A stretch of 25,600 nt of DNA from contig CANJSR010000012.1 in assembly GCA_947476855.1 (NCBI GenBank), forward strand, positions 1-25,600, in the 5' to 3' direction. Numbering within the stretch: the stretch's first letter is position 1; every line of letters starts with the position of its first letter. The notes under the pieces are model-generated. The model was not told the DNA's origin and searched no databases. It saw only the letters and a program-made list of their open reading frames with translations. The stretch comes from Acetobacteraceae bacterium. Its GTDB lineage: Bacteria; Pseudomonadota; Alphaproteobacteria; Acetobacterales; Acetobacteraceae. Shown here piece by piece: positions 6,614 to 16,156 of this stretch. The translations under genes were made by a program, and so were the position numbers.

Positions 6614-7786
6614 CTAGCGTTCCAAGCACATTGCAACCCCCATGCCACCGCCGATGCACAGCGTGGCCAGGCCCTTCTTCGCGTCCCGCTTGCCCATTTC
6701 GTGCAGCAGCGTCACCAGCACCCGCGCGCCCGAGGCCCCGATCGGGTGGCCGATCGCGATGGCGCCGCCGTTCACGTTCACCTTGGACGTATCCCAGCCC
6801 AGGTCCTTGTTCACCGCCAGCGCCTGGGCCGCGAAGGCTTCGTTCGCCTCGATCAGGTCCAGGTCGCCGACCGACCAGCCGGCCCGTTCCAGCGCCCTGC
6901 GCGTGGCCGGGATCGGCCCGGTACCCATCACCGCCGGATCGACGCCAGCCGTCGCGAACGACGCGATCCGCGCCAGCGGCGTAAGGCCCCGGCGTTCGGC
7001 TTCCGCCCCGCTCATGAGGATCAGGATCGCCGACCCGTCATTGATCCCCGACGCATTGCCGGCGGTCACGGTGCCGTCCTTGCTGAACACCGGGCGCAGC
7101 CGCGTCATCGTCTCCAGGCTCGCGTCATGGCGGATGTATTCGTCGTCGGAGACGACGGTCTCGCTCCGGCGACCCTTGATCGTGACCGGCACGATCTCAT
7201 CGGCGAAGCGGCCGGCCTTCTGCGCGGCCGAGGCCTTCTGCTGGGAGGCGACGGCGAAGGCGTCCTGCTCCTCCCGCGTCAGCTGATACTTGGTGGCCAC
7301 GTTCTCGGCGGTGTTGCCCATGTGATAGCCATGGAACGCGTCCCACAGCCCATCCTTGAGCATGGTGTCCACGAACTCCACCCCGCCCATCTTGGTGCCA
7401 TCGCGCAGATGCGCGGCATGGCGGGAGCGGGACATGCTCTCCATCCCGCCGGCGGCGACGATCGCGCTCTCGCCGGTGCGGATCTGCTGGGCGGCCAGCG
7501 CCACGGCGCGCAGGCCCGAGCCGCAGACCTGGTTGATGCCGAAGGCGGTCCGGGCATCGGGGATGCCGGCGGCGCGGGCGGCCTGGCGGGCGGGGTTCTG
7601 CCCTTCGCCGGCCGTGAGCACCTGGCCCAGGATCACCTCATCGACGTCGGCGGCGTCCAGCCCGGCGCGGGCGAAGGCCCCTTGCAGCGCGACCGCGCCC
7701 AGTTCATGCGCCGACAGCGACGCCAGCGCGCCATTGAAGCTGCCCACCGGCGTGCGGGCGGCGGAGACGATGACGATGTCTTCCAT
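6614..7786 (-). CDS. phaA: Acetyl-CoA acetyltransferase (beta-ketothiolase)
   Basis: 390 residues, the usual length of biosynthetic thiolases. It condenses two acetyl-CoA to acetoacetyl-CoA, the first step of polyhydroxybutyrate synthesis; it can also serve ketone-body or fatty-acid breakdown in reverse. Catalytic residues: nucleophile C88 (NQVCGSG), H347 ([16 protein letters not shown]) and C377 (LCIGGGMG). [11 protein letters not shown] and [11 protein letters not shown] are the other thiolase signatures. A GGAGAG ribosome site lies before the ATG. It begins 22 nt after the histidine-kinase stop, so it may be read from the same transcript, and is followed by phaB. Confidence 0.94.
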   Translation of the reverse strand: MEDIVIVSAARTPVGSFNGALASLSAHELGAVALQGAFARAGLDAADVDEVILGQVLTAGEGQNPARQAARAAGIPDARTAFGINQVCGSGLRAVALAAQQIRTGESAIVAAGGMESMSRSRHAAHLRDGTKMGGVEFVDTMLKDGLWDAFHGYHMGNTAENVATKYQLTREEQDAFAVASQQKASAAQKAGRFADEIVPVTIKGRRSETVVSDDEYIRHDASLETMTRLRPVFSKDGTVTAGNASGINDGSAILILMSGAEAERRGLTPLARIASFATAGVDPAVMGTGPIPATRRALERAGWSVGDLDLIEANEAFAAQALAVNKDLGWDTSKVNVNGGAIAIGHPIGASGARVLVTLLHEMGKRDAKKGLATLCIGGGMGVAMCLER

Positions 7787-7808
7787 GCCTGACTCTCCAT
7801 ACGCGGGA

Positions 7809-10433
7809 TCATCCCGGATGGGTGTCAGGATACCGATCTTCCGGCGCGGACGATAGCGAAGAAGCGCCGTCCCGCCCCGGTTCGGCGACCACCGACCGCA
7901 ACGTCCGCGACAGGCGTTCGGCGCTGACCGGCTTGGTCAGGAAGGCATCCATCCCCGCGGCCATGCACGCCGCTTCGTCGTCCGGACGGGCATTCGCGGT
8001 CAGGCCGACGATCGGGGTCGCGGCATGCGGGGCGGTCTCGGCGCGGATCGCCCGGGTCGCGGCCAGCCCGTCCATGCCCGGCATCATCAGGTCCATCAGC
8101 ACGACGTCATAGCGCGCCCGCCGCAGGGTCTCGACCGCCTCCGCCCCGTCCTCCACGGCGTCCACGTGATGGCCAAGGCGGCTGACCATCCGGGTCGCGA
8201 CAAGGCGGTTGGTGGGATCGTCCTCGGCGATCAGCACCCGCAGCCTGTCGGCCCCCTGTTCGGCCGGGGGGGCGGGGATGTCGGCCGGGGCGCGGTGCAG
8301 GCGAACCTCGACGCGGAACAGGCTGCCTTCCCCAGGCGAGCTCTCCGCCGTGATCGCGCCCTGCATCAGCAGCGCCAGATGCCGGCAGATCGCCAGCCCC
8401 AGCCCGGTGCCGCCGAACCGGCGCGACAGCGACCCGTCGAGCTGGGTGAACGCCTCGAACAGATGGGCGCATTTGTCGGGCGGGATACCAATGCCGGTGT
8501 CGCGCACGGCGATGGTCAGGCGCAGACCCTCGGCTGCCTCGGGTGTCGCCGCCACGCTGATCGTCACGCCGCCCTCCCGGGTGAATTTGATCGCGTTGCT
8601 GGCCAGGTTGACGATGATCTGGCGCAGCCGGGGCGCGTCGCCGATGACCGCGCGCGGGAGGTCGGCTGGCAGATCGAGCGTGAAGGCCAGCCCCCGCGCC
8701 CGGGCCCGCGCCTCGATCATCGCGCCCAGGTCGGCCAGCAGCGCCGCCAGGTCGAACCGTGCCACGCGCAACACCACGCGGTCGGAATCCAGGCTGGAGA
8801 AATCCAGGATGTCGTCAACCAGCATCAGCATGTGGCTGCCCGATTGCTGGACGATATCGGCGTAGTGCGCCGCCTCCGGCTCCAGCTTCAGGCCACGCAG
8901 CAGCCCGACCGCGCCCAGGATGCCGTTCAGGGGCGTCCGCAGCTCGTGGCTCATGACCGCCAGGAACTCGGACCGCGCCCGACTGCCCGCCTCGGCATCG
9001 TCGCGGGCGGCGGCCAGGTCGCGCTCGAAATGCGCGCGGGCGGTGATGTCGGTGAAGGTGCGGACCACGGCGCCATCGGGCAGGGGAGTAGTGCGGATTT
9101 CCAGCACCGAGCCGTCCGGCCGGCCCCGTTCGGTGATCGCGGGGCCGGCGGGCAGGCGACGGTCGCGGATCGCGGCCTCCAGCCGGGTCCGGTGGTCGTG
9201 GGTGAATTCGTCGTGGTCGGCCTGCCAGCGTAGCACGGTCCAGTAGTCCGTACCCTCATGCGCGACCTCGGGCGGCAGGCCCAGCATATCGGCGGTGCGC
9301 TGGTTGATGACCACCACGCGTCCGTCGCGGTCGAGCATGACGATGCCCTGGTTCATGTTCTCCAGCGTTACCGCCAGGGCCTGCTGGAACCGGCCGACGC
9401 GGCGGCGGTAAAGATGCAGGATCAGTTGCAGCGCGAGGACCAGCAGCGTGAGCCCGATGCCCACGAGCAGATACTCCACCCGTTCGGCCCGGTAGCGCGC
9501 GAACGCCGCCCCCACGTCGCGCCCCACCGCCACGACCAGAGGGTGCTCCCCCACGCGGCGGAGGCTGACATAGGTGCCGGTCCTGTCGCCCTCGCCCAGG
9601 CGGAAATCGGCGACCCGCGCCGCCCGCGCCTGGTCCAGGATCAGGTCCGCGAGCGGGGTGGGGCTGGCCGGATCGAAGCGGCTCGCCGCCCGCGTGACGC
9701 CATCGAGGCCGAACAGCACGGTCGGGTCGTGGTCGGTGTCCACCGTATCATAGAAGCGGCCGATCACCGCGGGATCGACCGAGGCGACGACCACGCCGCG
9801 AAACGCCCCGTCGGGCGCGCGGATCGGGCGGACGAACTGCACCGATGTCCGCCCCGAGACCCGTCCGACCAGGGGCTTGCTGATGAACAACCGGTCGCCC
9901 GCGCCATCGGTGTGGACGCGGAAATGCTCCCGGTCGGCGATGTTGACCGGTGCGTTCAGGCCGAGATTGCTGGCCACGACCCGTCCCGCCGCGTCGGCGA
10001 TGGCGATCTGGATGGCCAGCGCGTTGAGGAACGGCGTCTCCCGCGCCCAGCCCGTCAGGTCGATCGCGGCCGGATCGCGGAGGTGAAGCTCCCGCGTGAT
10101 CAGCAGCATCTGGTCGACGGCGTCGATCGTGCGATGGGTCATCGCCTCGAACACGCGGGCGAGGTTGCGCGCGGTATCCACCGCCGCGGCTTCGGCGCGC
10201 TCGTGCTCATGGCTGAGATGGACCCAGATATTGCCCCAGATCAGCGTAATGGCGCAGGCCCCGATCAGTCCGCGCAGCAGCGCCCCCACCCACGACCGGT
10301 CCGTCCGGCGCGAGTCCTTGCGATGCCCGGGGCGGCGAGAACCCGGGTCTGGCCGGACCCCCGGTTCGGCTTCGGCGGCATCCTCGGGCGTATGCTCGGC
10401 AGCTCCCCGGGGCCCAGGCCCGGGGTTGTCCAT
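7809..10433 (-). CDS. Hybrid sensor histidine kinase (dCache-like, PAS, HisKA, HATPase, REC)
   Basis: 874 residues from ATG 10431-10433. Domains: TM1 about 51-72; periplasmic sensor about 73-320 with a double-Cache-like pattern ([33 protein letters not shown]); TM2 about 321-342; PAS about 350-465 ([19 protein letters not shown]); HisKA with phospho-acceptor H496 (SHELRTPLN); HATPase with N613 (NLASNAIKF), DTGIGI (645-650) and GTGLGL (675-680); receiver 731-847 with acidic pocket EDD (737-739), phospho-acceptor D781 ([11 protein letters not shown]), T812 and K834. No HPt domain, so phosphate must pass to a separate HPt protein or stay internal. The open frame extends upstream, but this ATG overlaps the TGA of the EAL gene (TGATG), indicating coupling. 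Ligand unknown; the small-molecule Cache reading is family knowledge. Confidence 0.92.
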   Translation of the reverse strand: MDNPGPGPRGAAEHTPEDAAEAEPGVRPDPGSRRPGHRKDSRRTDRSWVGALLRGLIGACAITLIWGNIWVHLSHEHERAEAAAVDTARNLARVFEAMTHRTIDAVDQMLLITRELHLRDPAAIDLTGWARETPFLNALAIQIAIADAAGRVVASNLGLNAPVNIADREHFRVHTDGAGDRLFISKPLVGRVSGRTSVQFVRPIRAPDGAFRGVVVASVDPAVIGRFYDTVDTDHDPTVLFGLDGVTRAASRFDPASPTPLADLILDQARAARVADFRLGEGDRTGTYVSLRRVGEHPLVVAVGRDVGAAFARYRAERVEYLLVGIGLTLLVLALQLILHLYRRRVGRFQQALAVTLENMNQGIVMLDRDGRVVVINQRTADMLGLPPEVAHEGTDYWTVLRWQADHDEFTHDHRTRLEAAIRDRRLPAGPAITERGRPDGSVLEIRTTPLPDGAVVRTFTDITARAHFERDLAAARDDAEAGSRARSEFLAVMSHELRTPLNGILGAVGLLRGLKLEPEAAHYADIVQQSGSHMLMLVDDILDFSSLDSDRVVLRVARFDLAALLADLGAMIEARARARGLAFTLDLPADLPRAVIGDAPRLRQIIVNLASNAIKFTREGGVTISVAATPEAAEGLRLTIAVRDTGIGIPPDKCAHLFEAFTQLDGSLSRRFGGTGLGLAICRHLALLMQGAITAESSPGEGSLFRVEVRLHRAPADIPAPPAEQGADRLRVLIAEDDPTNRLVATRMVSRLGHHVDAVEDGAEAVETLRRARYDVVLMDLMMPGMDGLAATRAIRAETAPHAATPIVGLTANARPDDEAACMAAGMDAFLTKPVSAERLSRTLRSVVAEPGRDGASSLSSAPEDRYPDTHPG

Positions 10434-11746
10434 CACGGCCGATCCCCCGCCTTGTGGTCCAGCCAGGGCAGCAGTTCGCGGGCGGCCATGGCGCGGGCGA
10501 ACAGCCAGCCCTGGCCGACATGGCACCCGGCCTTGCGGAGCATATCGGCGATCACCTCCGTCTCCACCCCCTCCGCCACCACGGTCAGGCCCAGCTCCCG
10601 GGCCATGGAGATGGTGGCGCGGGTGATCTTCCAGGCCTCCGGGTCGACGTCGCAATGGCTGACGAAGGACTTGTCGATCTTCAGTTCCGAGAACGGCAGC
10701 TTCAGCAGCGACAGCAACGACGAATGGCCGGTGCCGAAATCGTCGATCGACAGGCTGATGCCCTTGATGCGGAGCCGGGTCAGCACCTCGGCGGCGATCA
10801 GCGGGTGCTCGATCACCGTGCTCTCGGTGATCTCCGCCACCAGAGCGCCAGGCCCGAGGCCGGTTTCATGCAGCAGCCGGTCGATCTGGTCAGGCAAGGC
10901 CGGGTTGGCCAGGACCAGGGGAGAAATGTTGACCGCCACCGTGCAGTCCGGATGCCGCTTGCGCCAGGTCCGGCAGGTCCGCAGCGATTCCCGCAGCACA
11001 TGGAAGGTCAGGGGCACGATCAGGTCGTTGCGTTCGGCCAGCGGGATGAAGACGTCGGGCGGCACCGGGATCAGCGTGTCGGTCAGCCAGCGGGCCAGGG
11101 CCTCCACCCCCACGACCCGCCCGTCCGCCAGCCCGACCTTCGGCTGGTACTGCACCCCGATCGCCTCCCTCCGCAGCGCCTCCGCCAGGTCCGCCGCGGT
11201 CGGCGCCCATTGGGCAGCGGCATGGGCAGAGGGCAGGCGGGAGGGCAGGTCATCGAGGATGCGGCGCAGGTCATCCTGCGTCGCCGGCTTGCGCAGCGGT
11301 CCGGCGACGCGCAACCCCAGCCCCTCGGCAAGGCGGAAGGAGGCGTTGCGGACCCGGTCCTCCAGCCCTGAGACGATGACCACGACCGGATCGGACACAC
11401 TGTCCCGCACCGCCTGCAACAGGCTGATGCCGTCGGATTCCCCCAGCGAAAGATCGAGCAGGACCGCGTCGTAGCGCGTGGCCGAGAGATGGCCCGCCGC
11501 CTGCGCCAATGTCGTCGCGCCGTCCGAGGGGATGCCCAGCGCGCGCAGCCGGCGGGTCAGGGTGACCTGCTGCAACTGGTCGTCGTCGACGATCAGCACC
11601 CGGCGGAACGCGGGTGCCGGCGCCTCGGCGTGTGGTGCGCCCGCGAGGTGGACGCCATGCGCCGGGGCGGCGTCCCGCCCTGGTTTCAGGCCTGTCGCAT
11701 CCGTACCCTGCTGGTCCACCCGAAGCCTCGTCGGTGATTGTCGCAC
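10433..11746 (-). CDS. Receiver-EAL cyclic-di-GMP phosphodiesterase
   Basis: 437 residues. The receiver domain spans about 48-165: acidic pocket DDD (54-56), phospho-acceptor D98 (VLLDLS), a Ser at the switch position (S126 in VIVSG) and K153 (LRKPA). The EAL domain spans about 185-430 with the catalytic set visible: E215 in VEALARW, N273 (VNIS), E305 (EITES), D335-D336 (IDDFGTG), K357 (KIDKSF), E392 (AEGVET) and Q412 (GQGW). These predict an active enzyme hydrolysing c-di-GMP to pGpG, controlled by phosphorylation. Stop and start overlap the kinase gene (TGATG), so that kinase is the probable partner. The GTG at 11744-11746 is only a provisional start: no clear ribosome site, and the first 45 residues are low complexity; an internal start before residue 48 is possible. 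Confidence 0.9.
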   Translation of the reverse strand: MRQSPTRLRVDQQGTDATGLKPGRDAAPAHGVHLAGAPHAEAPAPAFRRVLIVDDDQLQQVTLTRRLRALGIPSDGATTLAQAAGHLSATRYDAVLLDLSLGESDGISLLQAVRDSVSDPVVVIVSGLEDRVRNASFRLAEGLGLRVAGPLRKPATQDDLRRILDDLPSRLPSAHAAAQWAPTAADLAEALRREAIGVQYQPKVGLADGRVVGVEALARWLTDTLIPVPPDVFIPLAERNDLIVPLTFHVLRESLRTCRTWRKRHPDCTVAVNISPLVLANPALPDQIDRLLHETGLGPGALVAEITESTVIEHPLIAAEVLTRLRIKGISLSIDDFGTGHSSLLSLLKLPFSELKIDKSFVSHCDVDPEAWKITRATISMARELGLTVVAEGVETEVIADMLRKAGCHVGQGWLFARAMAARELLPWLDHKAGDRP

Positions 11747-11835
11747 CGCAGAATGGCGGACAAAGATGAATCAGAGGTGAACGCCGCACACCCGAAGCGG
11801 TTGACACGGCGGTTTTTCGCCCTCCCTTTGCGCCG

Positions 11836-12768
11836 ATGCGGGGATTGCTTTTCAGCCTGACGATTCTGGTCACCCTGGTGGCCGCCGGCTGCGCGGAGTC
11901 GCAGACGCGCCCGCCGCCACGTGCGGGCGCTGCGGGCCAGCAGCCGGCCCCGGTGTGGAAGGACCGGTTCATCACAACCAGCGACGGGGTCCGCCTGCAT
12001 CTGATCGACGCCGGCCCGGCCGCCGGTCCGCAGCCGGCGCAGGCCCATACGATTGTCTTTGTCCCTGGCTGGACCATGCCGGCCTGGATCTGGGAGGCAC
12101 AGATCCGCGCCTTCACCCGCCAGTACCGCGTCATCGCCATGGACCCGCGCGCGCAGGGCAGCTCGGATGTCCCGGCCTCGGGCTACGACCAGGTCCGGCG
12201 CGCGCGCGACATCGCCGAGGTGATCGACAGCCTCGGTTCCCGCCCGGTCGTCGTCGTCGCCTGGTCGCTCGCGGTGCTGGAAACCCTGACGATGATCAAC
12301 GAACAGGGCGACCGCCGTCTGGCCGGCCTGGTCCTGGTGGACAATTCGGTGGGGGAGGACCCGCCGCCGCCACCCCCGCCCAAGCGCACCGGAAAGCCGC
12401 CGCCGAAGCCGCCGCACCCGGAAGCGATGCGCCGTTTCGTGCAAGGCATGTTCAACCAGCACCAGGATCCCGCCTGGCTCGACCGGCTGACCCAGGCCAC
12501 CCTGCGCGTGCCCGAGCCCGCGACCCGCGCGCTGCTAACCTTCACCGTGCCGCGCAGTTATTGGCGGGACGCGCTCTATGCGACCGACCGTCCCTTGCTG
12601 TATGTGGTCCGGCCGCGCTGGGAAGCCCAGGCGGCAACCCTCAGGCGCAACCGGCCCGGCACGGAGACCGACATCTTTCACGACGCTGGCCATGCGCTGT
12701 TCGTCGACGAGGCGACCCGCTTCAACGCGGTCGTCGAATCGTTCATTCGCCGGCGGGTCTGGCCGTGA
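11836..12768 (+). CDS. Alpha/beta hydrolase, putative lipoprotein with atypical nucleophile elbow
   Basis: 310 residues. The N-terminus (hydrophobic 3-17, then AAGC with Cys19) looks like a lipoprotein signal, though -3 is Ala instead of the usual Leu. The alpha/beta-hydrolase pattern follows: FVPGWTMPAWIWEAQI (75-90, oxyanion region), MDPRAQGSSD (102-111), elbow VAWSLAV with Ser144, and AGHALFVDE with His286. The elbow is AWSLA where most family members have GxSxG, and strand 7 reads LLYVVRPRWE without the expected Asp, so activity is uncertain. A proline-rich insert (176-195) sits in the cap region. The next gene starts inside its stop codon (GTGA), marking an operon. TTGACA at 11801 is a possible -35, but no matching -10 was found. 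Confidence 0.8.
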   Translation: MRGLLFSLTILVTLVAAGCAESQTRPPPRAGAAGQQPAPVWKDRFITTSDGVRLHLIDAGPAAGPQPAQAHTIVFVPGWTMPAWIWEAQIRAFTRQYRVIAMDPRAQGSSDVPASGYDQVRRARDIAEVIDSLGSRPVVVVAWSLAVLETLTMINEQGDRRLAGLVLVDNSVGEDPPPPPPPKRTGKPPPKPPHPEAMRRFVQGMFNQHQDPAWLDRLTQATLRVPEPATRALLTFTVPRSYWRDALYATDRPLLYVVRPRWEAQAATLRRNRPGTETDIFHDAGHALFVDEATRFNAVVESFIRRRVWP

Positions 12769-15206
12769 ACCTGATCGCGCTGTTCCTCGTGGCGCTGGGG
12801 GCGGTTGGGTATGAGACTGCGCTGATCCGCTACTTCGCCGTCTCGAAATGGTCGGAATACGGCTACTGGGTGATTTCGATCGTGATGGTCGGCTTCGCGC
12901 TGAGCGGCGTCGTGCTGGCGATCTACCGCGATGCCTTTGTCCGCCATGCCGACCGGCTGATGACCTGGCTGCCGGCGGCCCTGGTCGCGACGGCGGCGGG
13001 TGGTTTCCATCTGACCACCATGAACCCCTTCAACCCGTTGCAATTGCAAAATCCAGCGACGTGGCAGGGGCAGATCTGGCACATCGCCGAGTATTACCTT
13101 TCCCTCCTGCCGTTCTTTTTCCTGACAGGCGTGTTCATCAGCCTGTGCTTCATCCTGCAAAGCCGCCGCATCGGGCTGGTCTATGGTTTCGACCTGACCG
13201 GCGCCGCCCTGGGCGCGGCCGGCGTGCTGCTGGCTATGCACCTGGTCCACCCCTTCGGCCTGGTGCCCCTTCTGCTGGTCCCACTCGCCGCCAGCGCTCT
13301 GTTCGTCGCCGTCCGCGCCCGTGGCACCGCGATCGTGGCGACCCTGGTCGTCCTGGCCGGGGCCGAGGCGGTGCTGCTGTTCGGCGGCAAGGCGGAAATC
13401 AACGACTTCAAGGCGATCTACGCGCCGATGAACACGCCGGATGCGGCGGTACTGGCGGAAATCCACTCCCCCCGCGGGGTCTATACCCTGCTGGATAACT
13501 TCACCGAGCGGGTGGACACCGACATCTCCAACAACGCCGCGATGATGGGGGTGGAGGGGCCGCCGCGCTCCTTTGGCCTGTATCGCGACGGCAACCGCAT
13601 CGCCTCGCTCCCCCGCCCCGAGGGCGTCACCGCCGCCCACGCCGGCGCCACGCTCGGCGCCGCCCCGTATGAACTGATCCCGGGTGCGAAGGTGCTGCTG
13701 ATCGGTGCTTCCGGCGGATTCCGCATCGCCGAGGCCAAGGCGCTGAAGGCCGCCCAAATCCGTGTCCTGGAACCCGAGCCCGTGCTCGGCGGGGCGCTGC
13801 TGCGCGGTCTCGGCCCATCACCCGCCGCGGGGGTCGATCCGCTCGTGCGCCTGTCCGACATGTCGCCCCTGCAGGTCGGCACCGGCGGGTCCTATGACAT
13901 CATCGACGTGGCACCCGACTTCCTCGACGCGGCCGAGGCCAATGCCAGCGCCATGACGGTGGAGGCCATCGCCGGGTATCTGCATGTGCTGGCGCCGGGG
14001 GGCATCGTCTCCCTACCGGCCTCGATCCGGGATTTTCCGGTCTATGCGCTGCGCCTGCTCGCCACCGTCCGCGCCGCTTTGGCCGAGGTCGGCATCACCC
14101 AACCGGCCGACCATGTCGTGATCTACCGGTCGGCGTGGAACGTCCGGATCCTGGTCTCCATGGCGCCCTGGACCGAGACGCGGGTGCAGGCGATCCGTGA
14201 GTTCGCCGATGCGCGGTCCTTCGACGTGTCCTGGTATCCTGGCATCGACATCGCGGCGGCGCGGGCCGGGGTGTTCAACGACCTGCCCTCCGTTTCGCTT
14301 GACCAGGGGACCGTGTCAGTCACCAGCCCGAACGACGCCATCGCCGATGAGGCGGAGGCAGTGCTGAACGGGCAGGATACCCCGTCGCGGCGCGGCTTCA
14401 ATCTGAACCCGATCACGCTCGACCGCCCGTTCTGGTATGCCTTGCCGAGGCTCGACCAGTTCGGCGCCATCCTCCAGCGGCTGGAAATCCTGCCGCAGCC
14501 TGAGGTGGGCGTCGTCGTCAACGTCGCCGTCCTGGCGCAGGCGACGGTCATCGCCATCGTCGTGCTGATGCTGCCTTTGATCGCGCCGTCCCGCCTGCGG
14601 ACCCCAGTCGCGGGCATGGCCCGGGCAGTGCTGTTCTTCCCCGCGCTCGGCCTTGGCTTCCTGTTCATCGAGATCTGCCTGATCGATAAGGCGAGCCTCT
14701 GGCTGAACGATCGTACGAGCGGGTTCGCCGTGGTACTGACCACGATGCTGCTGTTCTCGGGCCTGGGCAGCATGGTCGCCGACCGGTTCCGCGCCAATCC
14801 GCGTGGGGCGATGATCGGGGCGGGCCTGGTGGTGGTGGCCTGGGTCGTGGCCATGATTCTGCTGCTCGATCCGTTGATCCTGGCGACCCTGGACGAGCCC
14901 TATGCCATTAAGATCGTCATTCTCGTGGCGCTGCTGGCCCCGGTCTCCCTCGCGCTGGGCATGCCGTTCCCGCTGGGGCTGAACAGCACCGGGGACACCG
15001 GCTATCTGCCCTGGGCCTGGGGGTTGAACGGCGCCTTCTCGGTCGTGGCGACACCGCTCGCCAACCTGATTGCGCGGGAACATGGCTATAGCCGTGTATT
15101 CCTATGTGCTCTGATCCTGTATGCTGTGGCGATACTTGCCTTTCCCGCGATAAGGAAACCAACTGCGTGGCCGTCTGCTCAAACCCGCTCACCCGCCGAA
15201 ACCTGA
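12765..15206 (+). CDS. Large membrane protein with internal spermidine-synthase-like (Rossmann) domain
   Basis: 813 residues, start GTG 12765-12767 overlapping the previous stop by 4 nt. Multiple TM segments in the N-terminal part (about 3-22, 33-53, 66-80, 112-132, 140-160, 165-185, 188-206), a soluble domain about 210-575, then a C-terminal membrane part (about 582-606, 620-640, 655-672, 682-702, 715-735, 755-770, 776-795). The soluble domain has the SAM-fold order of polyamine aminopropyltransferases: VLLIGASGGFRIAEA (310-324), VLEPE (334-338), YDIIDVAPDF (377-386) and LAPGGIVSLP. The GGGDGG glycine motif is changed to GASGGF and the acidic pair is incomplete, so genuine spermidine synthesis is doubtful. 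Similar TM-flanked 'spermidine synthase-like' proteins are widespread and mostly uncharacterised. Confidence 0.82.
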   Translation: MNLIALFLVALGAVGYETALIRYFAVSKWSEYGYWVISIVMVGFALSGVVLAIYRDAFVRHADRLMTWLPAALVATAAGGFHLTTMNPFNPLQLQNPATWQGQIWHIAEYYLSLLPFFFLTGVFISLCFILQSRRIGLVYGFDLTGAALGAAGVLLAMHLVHPFGLVPLLLVPLAASALFVAVRARGTAIVATLVVLAGAEAVLLFGGKAEINDFKAIYAPMNTPDAAVLAEIHSPRGVYTLLDNFTERVDTDISNNAAMMGVEGPPRSFGLYRDGNRIASLPRPEGVTAAHAGATLGAAPYELIPGAKVLLIGASGGFRIAEAKALKAAQIRVLEPEPVLGGALLRGLGPSPAAGVDPLVRLSDMSPLQVGTGGSYDIIDVAPDFLDAAEANASAMTVEAIAGYLHVLAPGGIVSLPASIRDFPVYALRLLATVRAALAEVGITQPADHVVIYRSAWNVRILVSMAPWTETRVQAIREFADARSFDVSWYPGIDIAAARAGVFNDLPSVSLDQGTVSVTSPNDAIADEAEAVLNGQDTPSRRGFNLNPITLDRPFWYALPRLDQFGAILQRLEILPQPEVGVVVNVAVLAQATVIAIVVLMLPLIAPSRLRTPVAGMARAVLFFPALGLGFLFIEICLIDKASLWLNDRTSGFAVVLTTMLLFSGLGSMVADRFRANPRGAMIGAGLVVVAWVVAMILLLDPLILATLDEPYAIKIVILVALLAPVSLALGMPFPLGLNSTGDTGYLPWAWGLNGAFSVVATPLANLIAREHGYSRVFLCALILYAVAILAFPAIRKPTAWPSAQTRSPAET

Positions 15207-16156
15207 TTGGCGGTTCCGCCGCTGCCGCGGCGGTTGGCCCCGCGCTGCTGACCGTTCCGACCGCCCCCGCGCTGGCCCAGGCCAATGCCGGCTCGGGCTG
15301 GACCCGCGCCGCCTTTGAAACCGCGATGCGGGAGTCCGGCCGCCCCGTCAGCCTGACCGATGGCCAGTTCGAGGCGATCCAGCGCCGCCGGACCGGCGCG
15401 CTGAAACGGATCGAGTCCTATCTGAAGGAACGCCTCGGCAGCGCCGACCCCGCCGTCATGGCCGCCTTCGCCGCCGTGCCGCGCGAATATTACCACTACG
15501 TCTACTCCGACAAGCGCGCCACGCCCGGCGATGCATATGAGGACACGCCGAAGCCCTGGGCCCTGGGCTACGGGTCGGCGCTGTCCGACTATCTGGGCCA
15601 GGCCTACATGACCCAGATCTGTCAGCCCAAGCCCGGCGACGTGACGCTGGAGATCGGTACCGGCAGCGGGTTCCAGAGCTCGTTGCTGTCGCGGATCGTG
15701 AAGGAATCCTACTCGATCGAGATCATCGAGCCGCTGGGCAAGGCGGTCGGCCGCATCTTCGCGCCGCTGGGCTACACGAACGTCCACTCGAAGGTCGGCG
15801 ACGGGTATTTCGGCTGGCCCGAGGTCAAGGACGGCTTCGACATCATCATCGTGACCTGTGCCGCGACCTTCGCCCCGCCGGAACTGTTCCGCCAGCTCAA
15901 GCCCGGCGGGCGGCTGATCATCCCCATCGGACAGCCGTTCAAGCGTGGCCAGGTGCTGTTCGTCTACACGAAGGACGCCGAGGGGAAGATCCACTCCAAG
16001 CGCGATGTCGGCGTGTATTTCATCCCGATGACCGGCGCGATCCAGAAGAACCAGCCGGCCCCCAGCCCGGCCGCGGCAAAGGCCCCGGCGGCGGCAGCGG
16101 CGGATGCGCCACCCCCTGCCGACGCCCAAGCCGCCGACGCCCCAAAGAAGGAGTAG
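15167..16156 (+). CDS. Protein-L-isoaspartate O-methyltransferase-like protein with Tat signal
   Basis: 329 residues from GTG 15167-15169, preceded by AAGGA at 15152-15156. An ATG at 15104 would add 21 unlikely residues deep inside the preceding gene. The N-terminus has a twin-arginine signal: T-R10-R11-N-L-I-G, hydrophobic Ala/Gly stretch, then PALAQA as the cleavage region. The body matches PCMT: PWALGYGSALS (130-140, conserved Ser), motif I LEIGTGSGF (161-169), SIEIIEPLGKA, GDGYFGWPEV, DIIIVTCAATFAPPEL and LKPGGRLIIPIG. PCMT transfers methyl from SAM to isoaspartyl residues for repair. The C-terminus (about 297-329) is an Ala/Pro low-complexity tail ending in KKE. It overlaps the membrane-protein gene by 40 nt. 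Confidence 0.85.
   Translation: MAVCSNPLTRRNLIGGSAAAAAVGPALLTVPTAPALAQANAGSGWTRAAFETAMRESGRPVSLTDGQFEAIQRRRTGALKRIESYLKERLGSADPAVMAAFAAVPREYYHYVYSDKRATPGDAYEDTPKPWALGYGSALSDYLGQAYMTQICQPKPGDVTLEIGTGSGFQSSLLSRIVKESYSIEIIEPLGKAVGRIFAPLGYTNVHSKVGDGYFGWPEVKDGFDIIIVTCAATFAPPELFRQLKPGGRLIIPIGQPFKRGQVLFVYTKDAEGKIHSKRDVGVYFIPMTGAIQKNQPAPSPAAAKAPAAAAADAPPPADAQAADAPKKE

Noticed and set aside
9258..11474. 738-residue plus-strand open frame
   Set aside because: Antisense shadow of the histidine kinase and EAL genes; GC-rich third positions keep stops rare in this frame.
11801..11806. Consensus -35 TTGACA before the lipoprotein hydrolase
   Set aside because: No acceptable -10 at 16-18 nt, and the ATG would follow almost immediately.
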